DNA of 64,000 nucleotides from Linanthus parryae (Eukaryota; Streptophyta; Magnoliopsida; Ericales; Polemoniaceae), in contig JALGPY010000001.1 of assembly GCA_023055425.1 (NCBI GenBank), positions 29,873,001 through 29,937,000 of the forward strand. Reading direction: 5' to 3'. Shown here piece after piece: positions 12,046 through 21,780 of this stretch. Made by a program: the position numbers and the translations under genes. Within the stretch, counting starts at the first letter, position 1; every line of letters begins with the position of its first letter. The notes beneath the pieces are model-generated. The model saw nothing but the letters and a program-made list of their open reading frames with translations. It did no database searches and was not told the origin of the DNA.

Positions 12046-12056
12046 AAGGGGGAGAT
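12046..12056 (+). other. Copia A polypurine tract
   Basis: AAGGGGGAGAT directly precedes the TG of the 3' LTR. It primes plus-strand DNA synthesis. The same tract precedes the Copia D LTR at 45612-45622. Confidence 0.9.
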
Positions 12057-13185
12057 TGTTGAGTCAAGATCCCTGAACGTGTTTTGGTTGGTAATTGTTT
12101 TGAGCGATGAAAGACAAAAGGCTAAGACATAAGCAGCAAAGCATTTCAGTTATCTCAAGGCTTTGATATTGACTGAACTTCAAAGCCTTGAGTTATCTTA
12201 TATGTTCTAACATTTCTGTGTTGCAGAATTGGTTATCTGATTATGCAAATCAGTGGTTTACTTGCATATACTTTTGGATTATACTATTTATATATCTAAC
12301 ACAATTGCAGATGATCAGAATAGGAAGAATCAAAGCAATCTGGGTTTCACTTTGAAATTATGTGAAGTAGGTTTAGAGCTCCAAGGCCTTGAGATATGCC
12401 TTGAGCTGCTGACAGTTTTTTACAGAACTTAGTTGATTCATTCTTGCAGGTTGTGATGCTTAGTATTGTGATTATTTACTCACTTCTAAGTATCTTAAAC
12501 TTGGTTTTCATGATTCATATGTTTTAGACGATATACAGGTTATTGTTCTAAGTTTGTTAAAACAGTTTTATAAGAAACTGTATAACCAAACAGTCTTAGT
12601 ACTGTTAGCTTTCTAGATTTTGTTGTTGCAGTGTTTCAATGCTGTTGTAGGGTTGTTAACGTGCAGGAGCAATCTCAAAAAACTCCAAAGAATATCCACT
12701 TAAAGCTGTTTGAATTTAAGTTGAAAACAGAAGGAGGATTTGTAGGAACTGAGATCCTAAAATCTCTCAATCAGTTGTAGCTCTGGATAAAAGAAACTGG
12801 TTTGAATTTTAAAGAAAGCAAGGAGGCTTGCAGAATACTCTGAGAGGTGTGACAAAATCGTGGAAGATCATTCCTTCAAGCACACAATCATTCAAGCTTC
12901 ATTCCAGATTCCTGAAGATCAAATCAATCGAGTTTTCCAGAAGAACACTTCCAGGCATCAACAACTTTTCTTCATACTGTGTTCTTCATTTGTAATTCTA
13001 TCTGTGTATATCTAGATTATCTTAAACCTCACTTAAACCTAGTGTTTGGTTGTTCAAGTGAACAACAAGAGGTTCTTGTTAGCTCAACAGTTAGTAGCTG
13101 GAATTAGATAGGTTTGGAACCACAAACTGTGTAGGTGTAAGGGAAATCACTTAGGCTTGAAGATCTAGGGCTGTTTCTGTGTGAG
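12057..13185 (+). repeat. Copia A 3' LTR, first part
   Basis: Homologous to 2839-3981 or so. Ends at the GTGAG target site where Tat A inserted, and continues at 28804. Confidence 0.93.
13181..13185. repeat. Target-site duplication of Tat A (left), gtgag
   Basis: gtgag precedes the terminal TG of Tat A and recurs at 28799-28803 right after its terminal CA. The uninterrupted target is visible in the other LTR of Copia A near 3977 (gtgagtaataag). Confidence 0.95.
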
Positions 13186-13811
13186 TGTGCACACGAGATT
13201 CCGGCAGGGAGACCTCCGTATACACCGTACGTAGTGGATCAGGGATCGCACAGGAAGAATAGGGGTGTGTGTAGGGAGAGAGTAAGTCAGTAGCAATGTC
13301 TGAGAGAGAGACAGAGGTTTGGCAGAGCTTCCGCGTATGGCAGTGTTGTTCTCCTCTGTATGGAAAGGTTAAAGATATATATGTACTGGAGAACGTGACC
13401 GTTGTAGTGTGGTTAATGCGCCCATTAATGGCGGCTTAATTAGCTTAACCATAACGGCACGTTCGTCCGAGTATATAGGAACCGTTAGAGCACGTGGTGC
13501 GCGAGTACCGGAACCGTTACGAGGTTGACCGGGTTTGAACGGATTGACCGGGTCTAGGGAGCTCGTGCCGTAGATCTCTCAAAACAGTTACTAAAGGTCG
13601 CGCGCGGGCTTGGCTCGCACGCGACAGGGCTTACCCTAGCCTCCAAACCACAAGTCCCTACAAGTCCCGTGCAGTGGTATGCGAGGGCTCTGTCTCGCAG
13701 CCCCCACATGGATCAGCTCGGCTGGTGATCCTGTGTGTGTGGAGCACAATATGGTGTGCTGGATGGTCGCCACGTGGCCCAGATCTGCCATGTCATAAAG
13801 CAGTATCTACA
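13186..13811 (-). repeat. Tat A 3' LTR
   Basis: 626 bp, identical in length to the other LTR. Differences spotted: aaggttaaag versus acggttaacg near 13366, one base in the TATA tract, and one in the middle TTGACC box (13521-13536), which is intact in the other LTR. Confidence 0.95.
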
Positions 13812-13826
13812 TTAGCCCCCTTTCTG
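13812..13826 (-). other. Tat A polypurine tract
   Basis: On the minus strand this reads AGAAAGGGGGCTAA directly before the 3' LTR, the normal place for the plus-strand primer of a minus-oriented element. Confidence 0.8.
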
Positions 13827-14503
13827 CGCGTGAAGGCTCGTAGCTGTATAGGCTTCCATGCGCGGAAACCAACATGCGCGTCGTCGCCACGCACCAATTC
13901 AAATACGGGTAAGTTCAGCCCCCGTGCGTGTCATTATGACCTAAAACCCCTAGAGTCGTGCCGTCTGACCTTTAGGGTTTTAGGCGTGACGTCAGCCCGT
14001 CCTGTGATTGCGCGATACGACGGTGACGGTTGCGATTCGACTACTGAAGGGACGCAACCCTTCATCCTTTTGGATAAATACCTTGTATCCCATTATTGCA
14101 AAGCATCACTTCTTTCTCTCAAAGTGAATGGTACCCGGAGATCTTCGAGAGCAGATCCAGATAATCAATCACCAGTTCAGAACTGCAAATCGTATTCTTC
14201 AATTGTGCATATCCAAGCAGGCTTCAAGGAAACAAGGTTGGCCTCGTTTACTTTTTTGATTTTAAGATACCGGCGTTTACCTTGAACTGCGTTGAATCTG
14301 TAAACCCATGAAATCTGTGAAGAGGCTTTGATCTTTAAACCCGCTTCGCTTTACTCTTTCGACGATATTGGATCTTGCAACTACCCAATTTCTGAAATCG
14401 GCACCGGAACTGTTTGCATTCCTTTGCATAAATCTCGAATTCAAAATTCAAACTGAAGTGTGGTATTTCTCCCCCCCCCCCTTTTTTTTGCCCTTTCGCA
14501 GGA
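13827..14503 (+). promoter_or_regulatory. Promoter and 5' leader of the Tat A antisense gene
   Basis: A TATA-like GGATAAATACC at about 14072-14082 is followed by a leader of about 400 bp. A pyrimidine-rich stretch (C10 then T9) ends TTCGCAG at 14501, three bases before the ATG at 14504, which looks like a splice acceptor, so the leader probably carries an intron. An open frame at 13674-14285 crosses the LTR and this region and has no recognisable product. Transcription start is inferred, not shown. Confidence 0.5.
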
Positions 14504-17500
14504 ATGGCCAAAACAAGAGTAACCAGACCCGTCAAGGAAGACGAAGAGATGCCGGAGCTTCCGCAGGCTCTGTGGCGAAAAGCCCCCTTTCTGGGTGGGA
14601 AGGATTTTTATCACGCAAGGGTGAAGACGAAGAGGATGCCTGATCCTGTTCCAGTTGAGCGGTTGTTAACACTGACTCGCCCTGTTAACTCAGCCTTGCT
14701 CGAGTTAGTTGGCTCCGAGGATGTGGTTCGATTGGGAATCGAGAATGGGCACTTCCCATACACTGCGATTTCTACTCAGGCGTTTGTCCAGAAGTTGGAC
14801 TATATGGATGAGTGGACTGACCACGTGTTGGATAATTACGCCGAAACTCTTGATGAAGCCGGCATTTTCTTCGCTGTCCGTGCTATGAAGGGTGCTGCCG
14901 TGAAGTTGGATCAGTCCATGCTTCGCCTGCGACTCACACGTTTCACTTTGCTGAGTTCGAGGCTGCCCCCACGCTCGAGGACGTTCAGATGTTGTATGAG
15001 CTTTCCCCCATGGGCGAGGTGGACCCCCTGAGTCACTTAAGGACATCTGCGGAAATGGCCTTGTACGCGCAGATGGAGGAGTGCCTAGCAGAGGTAAAGA
15101 AAATCTCCACTCGGTGGACCAGTACAAAACCTCTTCCGAACTGGCAGCTGGTTGATACATCTGCGAAGAATACCTGGAACAAGTGGTTGCAGTACTTCTT
15201 CCGAGACTATGCGAGCAGCAGCATTACTAAGAAGCTTTTGAGCGGAAACCCGAAGGCCGAGAATTACGTAGAGGGCAAGGGTTATCATCTGACCCTTTGC
15301 GCCTTCCTTTGTGCTTGGCTGTCGAGGTATCTGATTGATGGTCACCCCCATGATGGGGTCTTCTACCATGTGCTGCCACTTGCGGTGAGGCTCGCTCTTG
15401 GCCAGAGAATCGCACTTGGACCCTTGGTCTTGGGTACGTTGTACTATAGGCTGGATCAGCTGGTTCTGGCGATGAGGGAATCGCGCGGCCGCCTCGATGT
15501 TCTGACTTTTGTCAATATTAGCTTTTTGACAATGTGGGTTTTCGAGCGTTGGCCGTCTTATGCTCCAACTCCCCTCCCACTCGAGAAGTGGTGTCCCCCA
15601 GGCGAGACAGAAGCGCGCAACAGCGGAAGAGCTGCGAGATGGTTTGGAGCAAGCAACACCAAGTGTACTTGGAGCTTGATATGCGACAGGCGAAGAGAGT
15701 TCACTGCCAGGCCCTACGCCACACGTGTCGAGAATGTGCGGTGGTTTCCAAAGCTATATCCTTCCAAAGGCATGGTCTTGTCAGAAGACCTTCTTTTTGA
15801 AAAGGGGCCGCATTTCCACGAGCGCTATCGTGAGTTCTTTTGCTGGTGCCTGCGAGGTTCTCTTCCTGCACTTGCAGAGCACATTCGTGAGCTCGCGCCA
15901 GGATATGAAAGGCTTACAGTGGATGTTGACCCCACTCGGGTCTCTCCTCAGTTTGGTTTCGATGCGGTTGCCCCATCGATCTGGCCCCAGTCTATCATCA
16001 GAGGGTGCTACAAGCGCTTGCTGACAAAGGAGTGCAAGACGGTCCTCATGAGCAATCTTCCCTTCGAGCAGCCTGCGGGAACTCGCAAGGGTGGTTGTTC
16101 CCAGAACTGGATCGCATACTGGATTGCCCAGCAGACGAGGATGGAGACGGAGGCGGCAGCGCAGCCAGGAAGGGCCCCCTTGATCAAGAGAAACTCTTTT
16201 CCGTTTCGCCCCAATTGCAGTTTGAGCGAGTCTGAGTACGGTTGCTACTCGTTGTTGGACCGCGAGAATCATTTGTGCCCCGATTTCATTTTGAAGGAGC
16301 AAGTCGATGCCATCAAGAAAGGTGACACACAGGTCATCAAATATAGCAAGGCGTTTGCTGAGGTAAGCAGTTTCCTTGTGTGCTTTTAAGCTCTTTGATT
16401 TGCTTGTACTGATGCTTTTCGTCCTGTATTGTTCAGTGTCATGTGCGGAGGTTCGCAGCTGGTGACCGCTCCAAATCGCTGGTGGACACTATTGTTGCCA
16501 CCAGAAAGAGGGGAGAATCGTACCGACTAGCATGGAGGATGGACGCCGAGGTCGAAACAAAGGTTCGCGCAGTCATGAACACTTTCGCTGACTCGCTGAT
16601 AGACAACCCTCAGGCTCCGTCTCCTCTTAGAGATGACCCGTCCCCTCCGGCAACTGCGGCGCCGAGATTGAAAAGACCTAGGCAAAAGGGAATTACGATT
16701 TCTTCCCCTAGGAGCGCTCCAGCTTCGCCCCCAGTGAGGTCCCTTTCTGTCAAGGACAAAGGCAAGGGTCGTATGCCCGGCAAGGTGCGAAAAGATCTCG
16801 CAGTTGAAACCTTCGTTCCATTCAACCAAGAGGAAGAGGAAGAGAGGCAGGAGCCCCAAGCAAGTAATGAAGAAGAAGAAGAAGGAACAGTTGTGATGCG
16901 CGAGGAAGAGTCAGGAGGTACTTCCGTCGCATTTCCTTGTCCTTTATCATGACTTCTATGCAGTTCTTTTCTTTGAACCAATTGTGTATTCGCAGATGAT
17001 GATGATGAAGCCGTTGGTGGCCTCGTGGCCAAGAGGCAAAAGAGAGATGCCCACTCTGGCGTTTCAGATGATCCCATAAGCGAGGATGTTCTTGCTGAGT
17101 CCCGGAGGACAGCCGCGGAGGTTGCTGAAAGAAGAAGGCAGCGAGAGGAAGAGGAGCTCGAGCGTGTGAAGCAACGGAGCCTCGAAGAGCAGCATGTCGA
17201 CGACTTAGTGCGTCCTGTTGGCGAGGAAGACGAGCTTCCCGAAGAAGTGGCTCCTCATGTGGAGGAGGAAGATGAAGTTCCCGGAGAGGATGCAGCAGAA
17301 CTAGAGCAAGTCCAAGCGGACTTCGCAGAGATCGCAGGTGGCGATAAAGGTGAGATCTTCAATCTCGCAGTTACTTATAGAGATGTAATTGTGGGTGCGT
17401 TGAAGCACGGTGTGTCAAAGCCTGACATTCGCCGTTGGTTGGTAAGCAAATGCGGAGAACCTTCAGGTAATCATTTTGAGTGATATGCACGTACTAGGCT

Positions 17501-18775
17501 GTAACCATTTGAGACAAAGTCATGACTGGTTTAATCGCATCCCAGGTCACGCCTCTCTTAAAGATTTGCTTAGTGAGGATACACTGATAGGGCACGGTTC
17601 CACGTCCCTAGTGTATGATGAGGATACCTCAATCCCACCTTCGCGTGGAGGTGCTTATTCTTAGCTTTAGCAATGATAACGAAATAACTTATAACATAAG
17701 TTACCTCATATTATCGCATTTGATATCGCAGGTCATGCCGAGGAACCTGAGCTGGAGCAGAGAAGCCAGACTTCTGCATCCCATGTTCCAATTTCGAGCT
17801 CCCATACCGAGAAGCCCGTCGCAGCTGCTGGACACGCAAGTGAGCATCTCGAGGATGTCATTGAACTCTCCGATGACGTCGAAGCTGATGGTGTGCCGAT
17901 GGACGAAGGTGTACGTACCGGTGGTGGGGAAGAAGGGACAAGTGATGCTACTGTTTTCGCATCTGAGAATGTCTTTCGCCCAGCGACTTCGGCTGTTCCT
18001 GCGCCTCCGGCGATGACTGAGCCAGAAGCACCTATTCCTGCGTGGAGCATTTGGGGCTCGCAGGTTGGGAATGTAATCGCAGCTGGTGCAGCCTACATTC
18101 TTCCTCCTGACTATGAGAGTTTGGAGCTCGCAGCTGATAGGAGAGCCATGGAGCGAGGGCAGTCTTCGAACAACCCGGTGGCTCGCATTCCCTCTATTCA
18201 TGAAATTCTGGAAGGCACTGGTAAGCAGAGATTTACCATTCGCACGTCGCATTATTTGCTTGCGAGTTTTGACATCATGACTTGTTTTTGATGTCTCAGG
18301 TTTGAAGCAAACCGATGTAGACTGGGTGGTTCGAATGCGCCTCAGATACCCCCGATCGTTTGTGAGGTGTCTGGAGATCAGTCCTTTTGACAGGAGGCTA
18401 TTCCTTACTGAAGCCATCTGGATACTAGAGCAGCCGTGTGCAGCTACACCTGCGACCATTTCGGCCCAGAGTGCCGAATTGCTGTGTGGCATGTGCCAAA
18501 ATCTCGTGCTCAAAGTCCAAGGCAGACTTGGTTTCAAATTCCTCAAGGACAGAGTTACACTGATTCGCGCAGCTGTAACTTTGAATCTCGGGCACCAGAA
18601 TCTCGCAGCTGAGATGCAAAAGGTGGAGCAGCAGAAGCAAAAGGTTGACGAAGCTTTGAAGCTGTATCACGAAATGAATGCCAAGTGCGAGCAACTAAAG
18701 CAAGAGGTGCAACAAGTGGAGAGGCTGATCGAGCAGTTCGAGCCCCAGGACTCTTTAGTCAAAAATTTGTTCTGA
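14504..18775 (+). CDS. Antisense multi-exon gene with plant mobile domain (PMD-like) in Tat A
   Basis: A gene on the strand opposite gag-pol. Exon 1 (14504-16362) encodes a domain resembling the aminotransferase-like plant mobile domain: a Trp/Tyr-rich N-terminal part, then THTFHFAEFEAAPTLEDVQMLYEL. That motif is reached only after a one-base shift near 14930, so this copy is probably frameshifted. GT-AG introns whose flanks keep frame and phase are visible at 16363-16436, 16918-16995 and 18221-18299. At least one more lies between about 17440 and 17731, with competing donors. Later exons are acidic and low-complexity. The last (18300-18775) ends in a coiled coil (VEQQKQKVDEALKLYHEMNAKCEQLKQEV). 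Extra genes of this kind, often antisense, are known in Tat elements; their function is unknown. Confidence 0.8.
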
Positions 18776-19190
18776 CTTTTCGAATTTTGAAAAGAAAACA
18801 GGAAAATGGTTGAGACATTAATGTAATATTTTGAAACATTAATGTAATGTTGCTAGGGTTTCTCCCCCTTCTTTTTTTTAACAACAAACAATGAGTTTGC
18901 CTGTTTTGCCCCTTTCGGGATTTGATTGGACATTTCTGTGCATATCCAATTATGACATCAGCAATTGATTCTTTGCTTGATTTTCGCGCTAATTTCTCGG
19001 CAGATAAGCACGCTTCCGTTGGGAAGTCCATCCGAATCATGACTATCCGTCATTTATTAGGATACGCAACCGAATCGTCGTAGCCTTTAGTAGGGTAATT
19101 GATTGTTACCGCTTTTCAAGGCGTAAGTGATTGAACTTACCCTCTTTTTGAATTTGCTGACTCATCTTAAGCAACCGAAAAGTCTCCACA
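18776..19190. other. 3' flank of the antisense gene
   Basis: AT-rich, with near-duplicate ATTAATGTAATnTT stretches at about 18818 and 18838 that could act in 3' end formation. No coding signal. Confidence 0.4.
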
Positions 19191-19212
19191 GGGCCTATAT
19201 AAACCCCGTCTT
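19191..19212 (+). promoter_or_regulatory. Candidate plus-strand TATA box inside Tat A
   Basis: GGCCTATATAAACCCCG is a strong plant TATA context. It is followed by a CT-rich, gene-like stretch (GCTCTTTCATCCC) about 30 bp downstream. The open frames that follow (19219-19587, 19526-19825) are short and unrecognised, so this may drive a non-coding transcript toward the minisatellite. Confidence 0.4.
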
Positions 19213-20280
19213 TGCCATTTGGGCTCTTTCATCCCAAACATGTGCTTTGCCGTGAGTCCTTGCGACTGCTGGCTTCAACGCTTGCTTTTCGTTGATTCAT
19301 GGCAACTTCAAGTTTTGAATCCTGAGTTTGCGCTTTGTGCTATAGAAATAGTTTCCAAGATCCACTTTATGAGGCTTATTGCTGTTTATAACCATCATAA
19401 AGAGGATGCAGATAATACCTCATGTGTGTTCGAAGAAATTTCTTCGTGTATTATGTGTGCAGGTCATGTTTCCGGCCGCCTCGTGGCGAGGTGCAGCGCC
19501 GAAGTGACCGTGCTACCGTCTCGTAATGAACGGCGGAATTCTCCTCCAGCATCCCTGGAGGAGAACTCATTGCCCCCACGTTCTTGAACTCAGGGTTGTA
19601 AACCGCTGTGTTCATCCCCGTCTACAAGGAGCCCTTGCCCGTTGGAGCTTCTGCTTGCAGCTTGATCGCTGGAACCGGTGGTTCCTTGGGCAAATGTTAT
19701 GGGGAGCATATCTGACAACGGTCTTGTCGGATAGCGGAATGTCGAGCGTATGGTTTCATGTGGCTCTTTTTAGAGCGAGATCCCCTTTGCTACAGATGTC
19801 ACCCACATATTTGGGCATCGTGTAGCCGGCGCTTGAAGCCAGGGCGGTTCATTCTTTGCAGTCCGGGTTTCCGTACCGTGTTTCTGCTGGTTTATCAGCC
19901 ATTTTTCGAATGTATTGTAAGCCATGTTGGCTGTATAGTTAGATGCGAGCTTTTCGATTGTAAGCTGCTATCTAGATAGATAAATTGTAAGTCATTTGAC
20001 TCATAATGATAAATAGCTTTTGTATTATCTGTTCTTTGCAACAAAATACAATTTTGTATGCGTTTCGGCTTGTTTTGCCTTGCATAATGACATGTAATGA
20101 TTTCACATATGCGATGTCGATTCACAGATATTTCGCTAGATCATTCGAGATCGTAATTTCGCAACTGTGCCATCTTTACGGATGGGCTTGTAGTTGGTCG
20201 TTGTAAATCGTATGAGATCACGTTCACAACATTGCTATCGTTCCAGATAATTTTCCAGAGATCAATCAAGATCGTTGAGC
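19213..20280. other. Tat A region between candidate promoter and minisatellite
   Basis: About 1 kb with short open frames of no recognised family. A lone minisatellite core (GCTGCTATCTAGATAGATAA) appears near 19966, the start of decay from or growth of the array. No other feature seen. Confidence 0.4.
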
Positions 20281-21548
20281 CGTGCAAATTGCTATCATAG
20301 AAGATAGGCTTTGTTTGAGATCGTTTCTCGCATAAACTGCTATCATAGCAGACAGATCTTTAGAAGATCTAGTAAGATGATTCTGCACTCGCGTTGCCAT
20401 CATAACAGACGGGCTTGGGTGATTAACCAAAATTACTTTGCATATAAATTGCTATCGTAACAGATAGGCTTGAGAATATCATTATAAGATCGCATCTGTA
20501 TAGCCCGCTATCTCAAGAGATAGGCGTTAAATGATCGATTGAGATCGTTTTTGTATTTCGCTGCTATCGCAAAAGATAGGCTTTGGACGATCATGTAAGA
20601 TCGTATTTACGTTTGGGTGCTATCGTAAGAGATAGGCTTTAATGATCGCTTAAGATCGCATTCACATTTGATTGCTACCATGAGAGATAGGCTTTAGATG
20701 ATCTCTTAAGATCGCATTTGCGTTTGGCTGCTATCGTAAGAGATAGGCTTTAATGATCACTTAAGATCGCATTTGCATTTGATTGCTACCATGAGAGATA
20801 GGCTTTAAATGATCACTTAAGATCGCATTGGCGTTTGGCTGCTATCGTGAGAGATAGGCTTTAACGATCAATTAAGATCGCATTTGTGTTTGTTGCTATC
20901 GTAGAGATAGGCTTTAGATGATCAATTAAGATCGCATTTGTATTGGCTGCCATCGTAGAAGATGGGCTTTAGATGATCACTTAAGATCGCATTCGCGTGT
21001 AGCTGCTATCGTAAGAGATAGGCTTTAAATGATCGATTAAGATCACATTTGTATTGGCTGCCATCGTAGGAGATGGGCTTTAGATGATCACTTAAGATCG
21101 CATTCGCGTGTAGCTGCTATCGTAAGAGATAGGCTTTAAATGATCGATTAAGATCACATTTGTATTGGCTGCCATCGTAGGAGATGGGCTTTAGATGATC
21201 ACTTAAGATCGCATTCGCGTGTAGCTGCTATCGTAAGAGATAGGCTTTAAATGATCGATTAAGATCACATTTGTATTGGCTGCCATCGTAGGAGATGGGC
21301 TTTAGATGATCACTTAAGATCGCATTTGTATGTAGCTGCTATCGTAAGAGATAGGCTTTTAGATGATTGATTAAGATCACGTTTGCATTTGCTGCTATCG
21401 TAAGAGATAGGCTTTGATGATCAATTAAGATCGCGGTTGTGTTTCTGCTATCGTAAGAGATAGGCTTTTGATGATCAGTTAAGATCGCGTTTGCATTTGC
21501 TGCTATCGTAAGAGATAGGCTTTGACGATCAATTAAGATCGCGGTTGT
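20281..21548. repeat. Tat A minisatellite (about 56-bp unit, 111-bp higher-order dimer)
   Basis: About 22 copies. Each has two inverted-repeat cores: CTATCGTAAGAGATAG, and GATCAnTTAAGATC or close variants. Between 20940 and about 21350 two unit types (GCTATCGTAAGAGATAGG and GCCATCGTAGGAGATGGG) alternate so regularly that a 111-bp dimer repeats four times (starts at 20940, 21051, 21162 and 21273). The CTATC/GATAG core is shared with the 34-bp array of Tat B. Such 3'-region arrays are a known property of Tat/Ogre elements and a source of satellite DNA. Confidence 0.92.
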
Positions 21549-21780
21549 ATAAATTTCTATTGCAGCGAATAAATCATTGTTAACAGTGATACCAAACGAA
21601 ATAGAGCAATAAAAGCGGCTAGAAATATGAACTTCTCATTTGGGAGAATTCTTTTATTATAATGCCTTCATATGGAAGAGATAGGATTACAATCCTCTCA
21701 TATGGGAGAGGAGATTGCGTCAGTCGTAGCCACATGAGATATTAAGCAACGTTATCATAAAACGTATGAAATAAGAGAAG
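21549..21780 (-). other. Spacer between Tat A pol stop and minisatellite
   Basis: Non-coding. It contains three near-repeats of CTCATTTGGGAGAA / CTTCATATGGAAGAG / CTCATATGGGAGAG (21636-21712), a small cluster of imperfect palindromes around CATATG. No further feature. Confidence 0.5.

Noticed and set aside
13674..14285. 203-codon frame at the left end of Tat A (and its counterpart at 28661-28993)
   Set aside because: It starts inside the LTR and crosses into the antisense leader; the other LTR copy diverges after the boundary. No recognisable protein.
15781..16302. Minus-strand frames of 90-280 codons within the antisense gene (also 16610-17077, 17701-18546)
   Set aside because: Shadows of the plus-strand exons, whose frame is supported by splice phase and domain similarity.
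20281..21548. Possible CRISPR-like array
   Set aside because: Regular repeats with hairpins, but no unique spacers; adjacent units are the same sequence family, and it lies inside a plant gypsy element.
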